The notes under the pieces were generated by a model. That model worked only from the letters and a program-made list of their open reading frames with translations. It made no database searches and was not told the DNA's origin. From Sipunculus nudus (taxonomy: Eukaryota > Annelida > Sipuncula > Golfingiida > Sipunculidae), in the NCBI GenBank assembly GCA_026874595.1, contig CM049315.1, positions 75,094,401 through 75,158,400 of the forward strand: DNA of 64,000 bases, written 5' to 3'. Position numbers and translations under genes: made by a program. Positions 13,778-26,228 of this stretch are shown piece after piece; position 1 is the first letter of the stretch; each line of letters starts with the position of its first letter.

Positions 13778-14085
13778 TGCCTCCGCCAGGCAGTGTGTGC
13801 ATGTGTTTGTGTGTGCATTTGTGTCTTTTCACAACATAACTTACGAAATCATGAACGGAATCTCATGATATTTCAAGGCTTTTCCGGAACGGCTAATAAA
13901 GAATTGATTAGATTTTTTTTTGTGTAGATCCAGAACATGATACGGATTTAGGAACGTCATCAAGAAATATTCACCAATGTGCAATCACTTGTGCACGAAT
14001 GAACCTTGGAATATAGGCCGATCTTTGGAGGGACACCATAAGGGACACCAACATGGCGGAGGCTTGCATTCCTTAGAATGCATAT
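13778..14085 (+). mobile_element. CCTCCGCCA-family element, near full length
   Basis: Both ends are present: TGCCTCCGCCAGG at 13779 and CATGGCGGAGGCTTGCATTC at 14052. The inverted repeat GCCTCCGCCA...TGGCGGAGGC bounds about 285 bases. Beyond the right repeat, GCATTCCTTAGAATGC forms a six-pair hairpin conserved in other copies. No transposase is encoded. It resembles a MITE, though the subterminal hairpin also recalls Helitron ends. Confidence 0.75.
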
Positions 14086-14104
14086 TTTTTATGCTGACAC
14101 TTAC

Positions 14105-14199
14105 CAGGACGTACCGCGGGATCCCCGTTTTTGCGCCCACCACCAAAAAAGTGTGGGAACCCTCAGTCCATCCGCCCCCGCAGTACAGCTGGAGCTCTC
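14105..14199 (-). CDS. Candidate 95-base exon, beta-rich
   Basis: The acceptor is ATTCTTTCATTTTCCGGATCCCAG and the donor CGTCCTG|GTAAGTGTC. The preferred frame (phase 1 in, phase 0 out) reads ELQLYCGGGWTEGSHTFLVV and continues for 11 residues to IPRYVL, a strongly beta-like sequence. A second minus frame is open across the exon and is less protein-like. The plus strand also has an open frame here with an acceptor-like CTTACCAG, the mirror of the minus donor, so strand is not beyond doubt. It directly follows the 3' end of a CCTCCGCCA-family repeat. Confidence 0.4.
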
Positions 14200-14937
14200 C
14201 TGGGATCCGGAAAATGAAAGAATATGTTACTCACTACTACTCTCATCAAATACATCATATTTAGACTTGATGAGAAATGGGTGATTCTTCTGATGTTAAA
14301 TAGGATATACAATGAAATCTTGCCAACACGACCACCTGCCTGTCAAGCCAAAATGTCCATGGTCATTATTCAGCATAATATTTGTTTTTGTATAACACAC
14401 GTGTATATATACATCGGACGGTGGCCATAGTATATACAATCACAACTAAAGTAATTAAAATGTAATAATATAACACACTGAAAGTATATGGGGGAGCCTT
14501 CAAGGTTTTTCATTTTTTATTTTTTTTATTTTTTTATGGTCCAAGTTTTCCCTCGCTAACGTTTGATGAAAGGCACAGAAGATTTGAATGCATGTGACAA
14601 AGGATTCCCCGTCCGGGGCCTCCGTAAAGCAATGAGACACAAGCGATGATGTACGGACCATACATTACAATCAGGGGAAGCACATCAGCATCAAGGAAAC
14701 ACGATGAAATATCAGTCAGCCGGTATGGAAGTTCTTATGTTCAAGTATACATGTGTGATTTTGGCGGGAGTTACCAAGGAGTAACGGTAGTTTATAGGGG
14801 ACCGGCGGTTCCGGCGCAAGTCAGCGATAACTGTTTTATAGTGTTGGGTGGCTTGTCTTACCGCTGGCTTCACTGAACGGGCTGCATCTCTTCTTAGGGA
14901 AGCTGAACACGATAACACTGGGATACAGACAGCTCAC

Positions 14938-14976
14938 CTCCATCCTTGAGGGCAGCCAGAATTTCTTGCATAGGGT
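14938..14976 (-). CDS. Candidate 39-base exon
   Basis: A strong acceptor (GGTTTTTCTCTTGCAG) and a strong donor (GATGGAG|GTGAGCTG) define it. The preferred frame reads PMQEILAALKDG, phase 1 in and phase 1 out. It joins the 20.6 kb exon (Asp codon at the junction) and the 14.2 kb exon (Gly codon at the junction). Alternatives: read-through to a second donor at about 14864 in another open frame (beginning TLCKKFWLPSRM), or read-through in the preferred frame to a stop about 40 bases on, making this a terminal exon. Confidence 0.33.
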
Positions 14977-15660
14977 CTGCAAGAGAAAAACCATCTCAGA
15001 TCCCACCAAATCTATGCGGACGACAAGTTCTCAGGTTAATTAGCAGCCGGCCCAGCCTCAGCAAATCAACAAGCCGAACGCTCAAACGAGATCAATGCAA
15101 ACAACCCGGTCTATTAATGTGACTCCTTGTGCGGCCCGGTTTATTAACCTCCCAAGGGACCGGTCCCCATAAATAGTTTCATGACTTGAAATTTGACGGA
15201 CCTTCTCTGCAGAGTGGCGGCGTGTTCACCCAGGGATCAGCTAGTATCTGCTTTGCCACCAGATTGCATCAGACCTCGACGTCTTATTTATGTATATCCA
15301 TTCTGTTTGAAAATCTCAAGAACTGATGAATTGCATTCATTTTCATTTGACCCAATATTAAAATGAAAATACTGGTTGTAATAGTTTTAAAACCACGAAA
15401 CTGATATCTAATTTGCTGTATTTGAGGGATTTCAGCCGACTAACAAGTCGTCGCATTTGATTTTTGACCTCGAGATCAAGGGTCACGAGAGGTCAAGGTC
15501 ATACTCTATAACACAAGTATTAAAAATATCGATTTGCTGAGTCCCTAGAGGGTACATTATCGCTGGCGTTTTAGCATAACAGTAATTGTCTTTGATTTAT
15601 TAAATAAATTTTATTTATATCATATTTTAACATCTTATTTGTCACGGAACCGCGGGGCCG

Positions 15661-15665
<5 letters not shown>

Positions 15666-15691
<26 letters not shown>

Positions 15692-15703
15692 AGAGAGAGA
15701 GAG
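15666..15703. repeat. Poly-G tract followed by (AG)n
   Basis: 24 G residues then seven AG units. Confidence 0.9.
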
Positions 15704-17412
15704 TGCGTCATTATCAGTTCCGTAACATGCACTATTGTCCAGGTATTGCACTTCATACGGGGATTTTTCACACGTGATTAGTGCCGGAAATATTGTATAG
15801 AAATTGGATTCGACAACGAGACAGATATTACACTACTCGGACACGGAGCCAAGACAAAAGTGACAAGGTGTAAAATAGTATCTGTTGTTTGAAAGCCCGT
15901 CATAATTCTTACAGGACTGATATGTAATTGTTAGATATGTAGCAACAGAAACATCAGGAAGTGACCGGAAACAACACCAGAACAGATTTGAAGCCTGGTG
16001 ATAATGAAATAATCTAATACTTATAAAAGGAATTCGGTTCACCTCTGTTCGCAATGTTCTCTTAAACCGCGCTGCGTATGATACTGTGCCATACCTCATT
16101 TTAAAGGTTATAGTTCCTTCATTGCCATGACCGATATTAGAATCAATAATTTTTAATGTACACATCATTTTGAGTGACTTTTGCGTGTTTTCTGATATGA
16201 GCAGAGGCTATCCCCGAAAACAGCCAAACTGCCTTCGGCAAAGACCGGAATTTCCTTGAGGTCACCTCAAGTCCAGAATTAAGCCGATTTAAGGATTACC
16301 GTGCATATGAATAACCTTGCTTTCAGTGACGGATTTATGCATGTTTTGGCTGACATTTGAAAAAAGGCTCTGACCCACGTGTGTGGTCAGTCAATGTAAA
16401 AAACACATGACTCTGGCTCGCTTTACGAAAAGGGAGGGGTTCAACCCAGGAGGATTAATGACAAAACCCAATAAAAGGTCTCATTTCCGGAAAATGGTTG
16501 GGCTGGGGGCGAACGTTCCAGGCCTCAAAATTGTTCTGATACGATTAAAAAAGGTTGCAGCTGAAAAGCGGGACCAACCCCCTGGACTCTGCTACTAACG
16601 AGGTATGCATATTTCCGTTTCTCTCTTCAGGAACAGTTTCCTTGCCTTAAAACGTACATTTAATTCATCTTTTATGTCTTCCTACTCCGATTAATTTAGA
16701 GTTAAGTTAAGCTATGTTGAATTAATGTCTTCCTCACATTAACCTGTACTTTAAACGTCCAAAAATAGTAACCAGTCAAAGATCATCGAAAACCGTGCCC
16801 CCCGCGTCCCATTCTGGTTCGCAAATTAATGTAAAAATCACCACTGACCAGGTCTTCAAGGTCAACATACCGGTGTATGAATCTATATTTTCTTTTAAGT
16901 TTTTAATAAAAAAGGGATCCAACAATCCTGTCAATTAATTCATCTCCCCAACCCGGTAAAAAGACCGGGCTTTATCAGCTTGTAAAGAATATACACAGAA
17001 TATTATTGAAAGTTTGCGTTAATGTCATAATTTGTAATGCAATCACAATTTTGACTCGAGTACTCCGAATCCTCCTGACTCGATTTCTCCTTTAAGCACT
17101 ACAAGGCACCATTTTAACATGAAATTCAGTATTTTTTTCATCATTTGTCAGTAAATCTATATTATAATTATAAAGGGGGACATGATATGCACAAGTTTAT
17201 GCTAATATTCGTTTTAATTGCTCATGCCTCATGCCGCGCGTTTTCCATCCTCGGTTACATGTCGTGCACCGCCCTCCCATCCAGTACTAGTATGTTCCGG
17301 GTTTTATATGGTTTAAAGGTGTCTCGGGAAATATGACAGACCTCAACATTTTGTGTATTATAATCTACGATAAAAATAAAATAAAGTGAAACCTTTATTA
17401 CAAGTTAAAACA

Positions 17413-18624
17413 AGTGACCCATGGGTCATGACGCTCAGCTGACTGGGAAGAGATTCGCAAAGGAAATTTTATCATCTGAATGGTAGTATATACCCATTCA
17501 GCTAAGCATCAAACAGATTAACCAACAGGCCAAGATTGTGTCTGTATTTATATATCTCAAAATAGAGAAAAATGGGTAAACTTTAATAAAAAAATACAGG
17601 TGGCTCCACCAGTCTGCAGAAACTAATAAAAACACTTAATGGTCAATATCCATGCAAAGAATCATGGTGATCTCTGCATTAGTTGTTCAGACTTCAGCTT
17701 TTGTATCAAATTGTCCATTATTCTGAGGGATACTTCGGAGTCCTATAGCTTGAAGGATATGGGAAACAGAGACCTAATTTCAGGTTTCCACAGACACTTT
17801 TCATGGGCCTCCTTGCATGACGAGAATGAAGATTCTAGGTCCAGTTGTTACGATTTGTACCCTGTTGACAGATAACCACATCTTTAAAGGTCTTAAAAAT
17901 AGAGAAAAAAAATTCGTAAAAATTTGAAAAAAATAGAGGTCGCGCAGCCAGTCTGCAGAAACTGATGGAACACCTCATGATCAATATGTAAGCCAAAAAT
18001 CATGACCATTAGTGTTGTAGTTATTGAGATATTGCAGGTTTTTTTATCAAATTTTCCATTATTCTGGGGGAAATTGGGAGCTCCACAGCTCAAAGGATAT
18101 GGGTAACAGAGACCTCATTTCAGGTTTTCATGGAGATTTTTTAATAGGTCTCTTAGTGAGTCAAGAATGAAGATTCTAGGTCCAGTCTTTACGATTTGTG
18201 CCCTGTTAACAGATGTTCACATTTTTAAAGGTCTTAAAAATAGAGAAAAAAGTTCGTAAAAAATCGAAAAATACAGGTGGCGCCACCAATCTGCAGGAAC
18301 TGATGGGACATCTCATGGTCAATATGTATGCCAAAAATCATGACCATCAGTGATGTAGTTAATGAGATATTGAAGTTTTTGTATGAAAGTTTTGACTATT
18401 CTGGGGGGGGGGTAATTTGGGGCCCCATAGCTCGAAGGATATGGGTAACAGAGACCTAATTTCTGGTTTCCAAAGGGATTTTTCATGGACCTCTGGGAAT
18501 GTCAAATGACAAGATTCTAGGTCCAGCGGTTACGATTTGTGCTTGGTTAACGGACAGACGGACGACGGACAAAGAGTGATCGCTATTTTTTAGCTCAGCT
18601 GACTGTAAGTCATCTGAGCTAAAA
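17413..18624 (+). mobile_element. Pearl-like element with a 338-base tandem core (3 units)
   Basis: A short 5' segment carries an exact 8-base inverted repeat (17476-17501, CTGAATGG...CCATTCAG). Three core units follow, starting near 17600, 17938 and 18278 (period 339 and 338), each beginning GGTGGCGCCACCAGTCTGCA or similar. Next comes an ACGG-rich run (18551-18570) and a terminal hairpin (18588-18624, TTTTAGCTCAG...CTGAGCTAAAA). No ORF. The layout matches, from memory, non-autonomous bivalve 'pearl' elements and Helitron-like relatives. Boundaries are approximate, and no flanking target duplication was identified. Confidence 0.7.
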
Positions 18625-21600
18625 AACTGTTTGTTTGTTTGTTTGTTCTTCTTAACACTATTAGGAGGAATATTTTTCAAAAAAGGAGTTTTTGCTTTGA
18701 TTTTTAAAGTATATTTAAATTGTTTATTTCTCATAAAGTATATGTCAGCTTTTATATGGATATCCGTTTTTTTTTTTTTTTTTTTTTTTTATAGACAACA
18801 AAAGAGTCCAAGGAAATCTTTCTTAAGTTTATAATGTTAGTTTTATTATCATAATTGTCATTTTACAAATGATACCGATTTTAAATCTGCTAAACTCAGC
18901 TTATAAGAAATCTTAAGTAGGTTTTACAATTCATACTGTCAGTAACATATATGCATAATTATAAACCATACATGACATTTGCTTTACTATAAATAAACAG
19001 TTTTTTTCTTGAATTTAATTTTAAATGTTTTATTAAAGAAACTCTTTTTGAAAAATGTTCTTTCTACAATTGTTAAGAAGAGCAAACATCAGAATATAAT
19101 TTTATTACAAAGGTTCTTTTCCTTTTAATTTCGACTATAAATTAATTATACAAGAAATGTGTAGGCCTGTAATATTATTCTGGACACACTTTATTGAATT
19201 CACCAAAAATATTAAATATATGAATTGGTTTTATTCGACCTACAGGTCAAAACATAACCGTAAATAAAATAAAAGTTAAGAATAATTGAAATCAGTTTCA
19301 AATCCAAATTGAGACACGCGATACAAGGTAACCCCATGAGATATTATCTTGTTATCTCCTTTGTGAAAGAAATCAAATTGCATACACCTGAAATTGAAAT
19401 TTTATAATAAATGTATCCTCCTGGTAAGGTATACGATGTCCTATATTGTATATCACAAACATATATATCTCATATCAAGGTTGTTGCACGTCAAGTTTAT
19501 GAGGTTATCTGAAAATCCGCCATTTCCTGACAAAATCCCGTCTAAGCCAGAAAGTGATAACCGGCCCCAATTTACACCAGATCTAACCAAGCAATTTACT
19601 CCCCGTGTACACTTGTGGGAGAAGAGGGCAGAGGGGAAACTATTTGATGTACTTGTGTCCTGCTAGCATGTTTTATGGAAACTTCTATTTTAGTGTGACG
19701 TGAGATAGAGTCGTACCTGATGCATAGTAGGAATATGTGTTCTGAATTCAAATCCTCCAGACGCCATACAACCGGCGGCGTTAAAATCGGCCCCCTCAGC
19801 TACAGTAAAAGAGGTCAATATTAGACGTCATGTCATACACCATTCAAAATTCAATATACAGTGGAAACGGTGTGAAAGACTACCTATCTATTTAGACCCA
19901 CCTCGAGGTCTCCGAAAGTATTCATACTGGTATACAACTGACCTGTCTAAAACGAACACCTGTGAATTAAAACCACGTTTAGCAAGGTCCCATCGGTGGT
20001 CTTATAACACAGGTTTCACTGTAACTGCATTAACACATTAGAGCTGTATACAAGACCGCATATTATGGTTCTTACTTTGAGGATGTATGTATATTTTGAC
20101 ATGTAACAATAGAACATCTTTTACCATTAAAACTTACTGTGGATAGCTTTGTATTCGTAAGGTAAAATTATTGCGATTTTTCACCTTTTTATGTTTCGTT
20201 TGGTTCTATTTTCGCGAAGAAACCACCCAGAAACCTTTACAGGGTATATTCAACCATTATTTCATCGCCAGCAAGATAAGGACGGGATAATTATTATAAA
20301 ACAGTGGTTACATTTATAATGTAAATCAGTAGACGTAAAGTTGTGTATTCTTTTATCCACCTCTTGCCGTTCAACTTTCGACGCTTTGAGCATGAATAAC
20401 ATATATACACGAGACGCCGGTGAGATTACTTTATATAGTTACAAGTCACCTGTCTTGATGAGGCGTCTTTTCCAAGGTTTCATTTTCGTGATAAATTCCC
20501 TTTCGCGAATAACACGAATATTAGTCATCAAGACTAATTAATATTGAAGTAATTATATTTATATACCTACCAAACCAGAGCCACGGGTCCCTTGTAAGGT
20601 TATTTATAGAACATGCGTCTCCCTCGTCCACGTAAGCTGTAAATAAAAGAAGATAGATTGGGCAAAATGTAATTGAACAGAAGTGGTTTATATTAAGATG
20701 TAAGACTAGATAACAACAGTGTTGATGCTTTGTGTAGCTCCACCAATATAAGTGCCCTCCAAAATAATCCAAACCCATCCAACACAGAAATCAGTCAGGT
20801 ATTCAAACGAATCAGTTTTGACAAGCGCGTTTTGCAGCTAGTTACCCTTCACCTTTCACATATGCAGAAAGTCTGTGTTAGGGCTGTGTTATCGTGAGAC
20901 CTGCTATAGGGCGGAACCAGGATTTTGGGAAGGGAATTAAAAATTAAAGGGTACATAACTTAAGAAAAGGGATATTTATCCTAGGATAAGCTTGTGAACT
21001 TTAAAAAAACACTGCAAGGAAAGTCAATAATTAAAAGGTGTAAACTACTTATTATACCCCCCCCCCCCCCGAGCTGGATCCGACCCAGCTGATACACAAA
21101 GAGAATACCGATCAAATGCAGGTATTCACAACACGAACATGTGCTTAAACATTTACAGTACTGGCTACCTAGGAAGTTTTGGTTCACATGGTAAAGCCGG
21201 GATATTTACAAGCTTTGCTGTTTTCTGTTCTATAACTATCTTGCCAGAAGATCGAGGTATTTCACCAAGGGCATTTAAATTGACTGATTAAAATTGATTG
21301 TAAAATATTAAGTGTGTAATTCCCATGGTACTAGAAGACACAGAAAATGTTTGTGTTTAAAATAAGATCTTTCTTAATAGTGAAGTATATATGGTTTTTA
21401 AAATACATTATGACCCAAAAGGCCACAATGATAAAAAGTTGGACATTTCCGAGTGCCAAAATTACACTAAAACTGCACATTTAATCGTCTAAAATTCATT
21501 TCAAGGCTCACCTGGCCAACATACACATGTACAAATACTGTCCAAATCCGTCCAGCAATTGATGAGAAAAACTTCTTACAGACCATGACAGACGAAATAT

Positions 21601-22377
21601 TTCAGGCGCTATGGTTAAAGGGACCCAGTTACCTATAATGCATGTTGTATTAATGGTAACAATAGCTTCTTCCCTTTAAATTAAATTTGTACCTGCAAAA
21701 ATATTGTCGTCATACCGTTTGCATACTCCTGTAAACGCGATCACAGGTGTCAATATAAACATAGGGGGTGCATCGCCAAGGCCCCAACTCGTGTCAGTCA
21801 TAGGATCACCCCATTCACTTGCCCCCCCCCCCCCTCCCAAAAAAAAAAGTTATCCATGTTCCCCCTGGTTGAAACATCGGGTGTTGCGGCTCACAATTGC
21901 GGCCTTGTTATGGTAAACAGACACACTTGGGCTGTGATTACCAACACGCAGAATCATGAAAAGGTTTTAACAGCCGTATGCGAGGAACTGAGACTGTGTG
22001 CTGGGATGGTTAGCTGGTAAACTTGTGAATATATAGCAAAACTGAACTGATAATGTGCACGAATAGCTATTATATTGCTCCTGAATATGTTTGTTTAAAC
22101 GGATATGGTTGAAACTAAATATAATAAAATATAAGGAGTGTTTTCACTTGTAAACGAACACGGATACGGTGCTGTATGCTGCACGGTATACATACGGCGA
22201 TTTAAGAACAGTGGCTGTCCGTTACCGCACCCTGTGCCATGTACGGCTCTGTACGTGTATAAAGACAAGTCATTTTTCATGAAAAGCTAACAGCCGTTTG
22301 CTCTCTTGTACATTGTTATCAGTATCTCCGTGCTATATGACCGTATATTCTGCGGGGGTGTATCATTCTAATGTGTT

Positions 22378-22380
<3 letters not shown>
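18625..22380. other. AT-rich DNA around the 20.6 kb exon
   Basis: Besides the exon and homopolymers, an acceptor-like pyrimidine tract on the minus strand near 19626 opens a long frame, but no donor was found. Confidence 0.4.
20571..20636 (-). CDS. Candidate 66-base exon with a DPW-W motif
   Basis: The acceptor (CTTCTTTTATTTACAG) and donor (GGTTTG|GTAGGTATA) are both good. The exon enters and leaves in phase 1 and reads YVDEGDACSINNLTRDPWLW plus F. It contains an N-glycosylation sequon (NLT) and the string C-x(9)-DPWLWF. The Cys...DPW spacing can be read in two ways: as the end of a cysteine-rich extracellular module continuing from the 32.3 kb exon, or as the DPWW-type strand of a discoidin (F5/8 type C) fold. 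Phase agreement with the neighbours favours the first reading. Splicing to 14976 would place Asp after Phe. Confidence 0.45.

Positions 22381-22434
<54 letters not shown>
22381..22434. repeat. (AT)n microsatellite
   Basis: About 26 uninterrupted AT units. Confidence 0.95.
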
Positions 22435-22438
<4 letters not shown>

Positions 22439-22979
22439 TATCAGACGTAACTTAAATATGACTTAAAATTTCACTGATTATACTTATTTTAACTGTGTTT
22501 ATGCCCAGTTAAACCCGGTGAAACTGTGACTTTAGCCGCACAGCCACTGTACGGCGAACGCATAAGTAAAATTACGCTAAACGTATCTGTACCAATGCCC
22601 GTGTCCGGACCACATGAGCGGGCACGCAGCTTTGGGCGCGCTCGTGTGTATGTTTCTGTGTTTCTGTGTGTGTGATGACAACACGGACAACAATCAGCAT
22701 GTTCATTTACAGTCAATTCAATTTAATTCATTTACGCGGTGAATATGGGGAACTCTTGAGAGGAGTACAGCAGACTTCGCCTGGGGGCAGGCAGTCCATA
22801 ACCATTTAAGTCAGGATTGTTGGAGTTAATTGAAGTGCTGTGGAGATTACCCAGTGCTGTATGGCTTCAAGCTGTCAGACTGATTCATGGCTGTCTGACG
22901 AGAAACTGTTGCTGGCTATGCGCGACAGCTGTCCCTGATTCAGAAACCTGATCAGTCTCTCTTTTTCATCTTGATCTGG

Positions 22980-23920
22980 ATTAATACAGGTACATACAGA
23001 TCAAATGTGATTCTGTGTATACAGGTAAACACAGATCAAAGGTGACTATGTAAACAGGTAAATACAGATCAAATGTGACTCTGTGTATACAAGTAAATAT
23101 AGATTAAAAAGTGACTCTGTGTATACAGGTAAATACAGGTCAAGAAGTGACTCTGTGTATACAGGAAAACACATATCAAAGGTGACTATGTAAAAAGGTA
23201 AATACAGATCAAATGTGATTCTGTGTATACAGGTAAACGCAGATCAAAGGTGACTATGTAAACAGGAAAATACAGATCAAATGTAACTCTGTGTATACAG
23301 GTAAATATAGATCAAAAAGTCACCCTGTGTATACAGGTAAATACAGATCAAAAAGTGACTGTGTATACTGGTAAATACAGATCAAAGGTGAATATGTGTA
23401 TACAGGTAAATATAGATCAAATGTAACTCTTTGTATATAGGTAACACTGTTCTAAGATAACTCTCTGTGTCCAGGCAGCGACAGCTGTCCCTGATTCAGA
23501 AATCTGACCAGCCTCATCTTGATCTGGCTTAATACAGGTACATACAGATCAAATGTGACTCTCTGTATACAGGTAAACCAGATCCAAGATAATTCTCTGT
23601 AGACAAGTAATACAGATCAAAGATAACTATTTGTATACAGGTAAATACAGCTAAAGGTGACCGCCTATATACAGATATATTTTAAAGAGTTCAAAGATAT
23701 ATCTGTATACCAGATATAGAGGCCAAAGATAACCATCTTTATTAAGGTAAAATAGATCCAAGTAAGAACATGTATACAGGTAAAACAGAACAAAGACAGC
23801 CACCTATATACAGGTAAACAGATCAAATATATCCACCTATATACGGATAAAACAGATGAAAGGAGAACTCTCTGTTTACATAGATAAAACAGGTTAAAAG
23901 TAACCATCTTACTTGTAAAT
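22980..23920 (+). repeat. Minisatellite, about 33-36-base unit
   Basis: Imperfect tandem units of the type ACAGGTAAATACAGATCAAA followed by a TGTGACTCTGTGTAT-like part. They are regular to about 23460 and degenerate beyond. A unique leader (GCGACAGCTGTCCCTGATTC) occurs before the array (22922) and again inside it (23478). Confidence 0.85.
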
Positions 23921-23929
23921 CTTTTTTGG

Positions 23930-24325
23930 AAGGAGGTTTCCACCTAAATTTTTTAATGTTTGTTTAACTAAGCTTAACCAAGTACTATGCATGCATATCT
24001 GCAGAAATCCATTCCGGTTTCAGACTACGTGATAGGGGCTTACATGCGATTATTTTGGTGTCAAGAATGCTCGGCGTACCACTTACGCGGGTCCTTGGTG
24101 TGTAATCATCCCATCTGCTGGGGCAAACACCGAGGAACCCCCAAAGACGCACTTGTTTGTGAGTGATACACGGCTGTGGCGTACAGCCTTCCCATGAATC
24201 TTACACAGCGCTCATCTTAGGTTTTTGGCCGACCATGAAAAACTCACCTCTCCTCGGCTTAAAATTTGAACTCACAACCTCCCGGCCTTGATTCCTGGGC
24301 ACTATACCTAGACTACAGAAGCCGA
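23930..24325 (-). mobile_element. tRNA-derived SINE, minus orientation
   Basis: The head on the minus strand has TAGTCTAGGTATAGTG and GGTTGTGAGTTCAAATT boxes. The body includes the complement of ATCTGCAGAAATCCATTCCG, and the tail lies at 23935-23965. It adjoins the right edge of the minisatellite. Confidence 0.72.
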
Positions 24326-24521
24326 ACCAAAGGGTACTTTTTTATACTTTAATTAAAAAGGTAATGTTGAAATTAGGTGCTAACATAGCATTAATGCCTA
24401 AATATTCAATTTACAACAATAGGTCTTTCGTTGTTCCAATTTTTAAAAATTAATATTAAAATGTACTTATGCATCCGACCAAAACAGAAAAGTTGTAAAG
24501 AATATCAAGAAAAAAGATATC

Positions 24522-24940
24522 ATGAGAGAGAGGGAGGAAGAGAGAAAGAGAGAGAGAAAGAGAGACAGACAGACGGATAGAGGCACAGAAAGAGAGACAA
24601 AAAGAGAGAGAGAAAGAGAGAGAGGAAGAAAGAGAGAGGGAGGGAGAGTGAAAGAGAGAGAAAGAGAGAGAGATAAAGAAAGAAAAAGAGAAAAAGAAAG
24701 AGGAAAGAGAGACAGACAGACAGAGAGATAGAGGCACAGAGAGAGAGAAAGAGAGAGAGAGAGAAAGAGAGGGAGAGAAGGGGAAAGAGAGAGGGAGAGA
24801 TAAAGAAAGAAAAAAGAGAGAAATAGAGAGAAAGAGAGAGAGAGAGTGAAAGAGAGAGAATGAAAGAGAGAAAGAGAGAGAGAAGGAGAGAGAGAGAGAG
24901 TGAAAGAGAAAGAGAGAGAGAAAGAGAAAGAGAGGGGTTG
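24522..24940. repeat. Polypurine GA-rich tract (~420 bases)
   Basis: Almost pure G and A on the plus strand (GAGA, GAAA, GACA motifs). The long serine/leucine and arginine/glutamate ORFs here result from the absence of stop codons in this composition and are not genes. Confidence 0.9.
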
Positions 24941-25512
24941 CACTTAAAGCCAGCTTATCACCCACGTTTTCTGTAGAAAATATTAATGAGCTTTACATAA
25001 TTATATTACATAATATAAATATATAACATAATATTATAACACCTCTATGACAAATTTATAGTAAACAGGGCACATGCGCCAATGTTAACAAACAGAAAAC
25101 AGGTAAGGTGGTAGTTTTGCAACACTCTGACTGGTCGGAATAGCTGTCAGATGCCCATGCTGAAAGTCTATGAAACATTTCGGCGCCTCCACGTTATAAA
25201 AAGGTCAATATAAACAAAACTATAAGTCTGTGTGGGGTGGAATCGGCCGTTTTTGACTTATTTTTAAATGTTCCAGGGATTCTCATTCAGATATCGGAAT
25301 ATATTTTTAACCTTAATAGTGAAACGGTTAAGAACACCTTCTATTAACCTTTCTCAGGCGTATGCTTTGAGAACAGCACAGAGTTTTTGGAGTTCATGTA
25401 ACACTTTCGATTTATTTTTAAGAAATGCATTTTTACCGTCTTCTATCTTGAGAAGATATAGGTACCGCAGACCATTGGGAGAATAGGAATGGCCTTTATA
25501 GTAATTTGGCAT

Positions 25513-25612
<100 letters not shown>

Positions 25613-26036
25613 TGATTTCGTTTCCCCTAACGTCATAAAAATGTAAACAATACGGCACCTCTGATTCAATAGCAGTTGTGAGAATATGCTAAAGAGATTT
25701 CTTTTGCTGTTCAGACCGCAAGTAAGAAGTGCCGGGGTGCCATAATACGTGATATATTTAATGGGATGCCTTCAACTGATAACAAGTTTTCGATTCATTG
25801 TACAATGCTTCCATTTTGTCGATGAAAAAGGTAATTCTAGATGTTACATCCAATTTAAGCCCGCATCTGGTTGCTATTTTGAAGGACCTGATCAGACTTT
25901 TTTGGTTCTTACAAACCTATAATCAATATACAAATTTGATTTCGGACCGCAAGTCATTATTCCCGTTACTCAAATGAATAGGATGGTTATTTTTGGTAAG
26001 TCCATTGGATTGATTACCGAATCCATATAAATTTGA

Positions 26037-26228
26037 TCAGGAACCGGAAGTAGGCAGACCACGCGCATTAATATATCGACTTGTACTGGTGCTAAGTGAT
26101 GCTGTGCGCGCATGCATTCTCACAGTTCTTCGGTCGTAACGTAATAAGCGAAGGTCACTAATCTGCTCCTGGTATCTGATATATTTGTCTTGGGTCTCCG
26201 GACTTGAGGCCTGTTCCTCTGCCATCAT
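26037..26228 (-). CDS. Possible small ORF or first exon in a CpG-rich segment
   Basis: Two consecutive ATGs, the second in a good context (ATGATGG), open a 63-codon frame beginning MMAEEQASSPETQDKYIRYQ. A donor-like AGAACT|GTGAGA lies after codon 35, so a first-exon reading is possible. The DNA from about 26030 to 26740 has many more CpGs than its surroundings. Other frames on both strands are also open, so coding is uncertain. The product is not recognised. Confidence 0.25.
   Translation of the reverse strand: MMAEEQASSPETQDKYIRYQEQISDLRLLRYDRRTVRMHARTASLSTSTSRYINARGLPTSGS

Noticed and set aside
15913-15994. Minus exon candidate (ASNLFWCCFRSLPDVSVATY...) with fair splice sites
   Set aside because: Enters in phase 0 and cannot follow the 20.6 kb exon directly. 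Left out of the model as probably chance.
22382-22720. Open plus frame beginning PVKPGETVTLAAQPLYGERI after an acceptor-like tract near 22505
   Set aside because: Only weak donors follow and other frames in this CpG-rich patch are also open; not enough support.
24456-24965. Long minus-strand ORFs (158-169 codons) rich in Ser and Leu
   Set aside because: They are created by the pyrimidine-only strand of a GA tract, which contains almost no stop codons.
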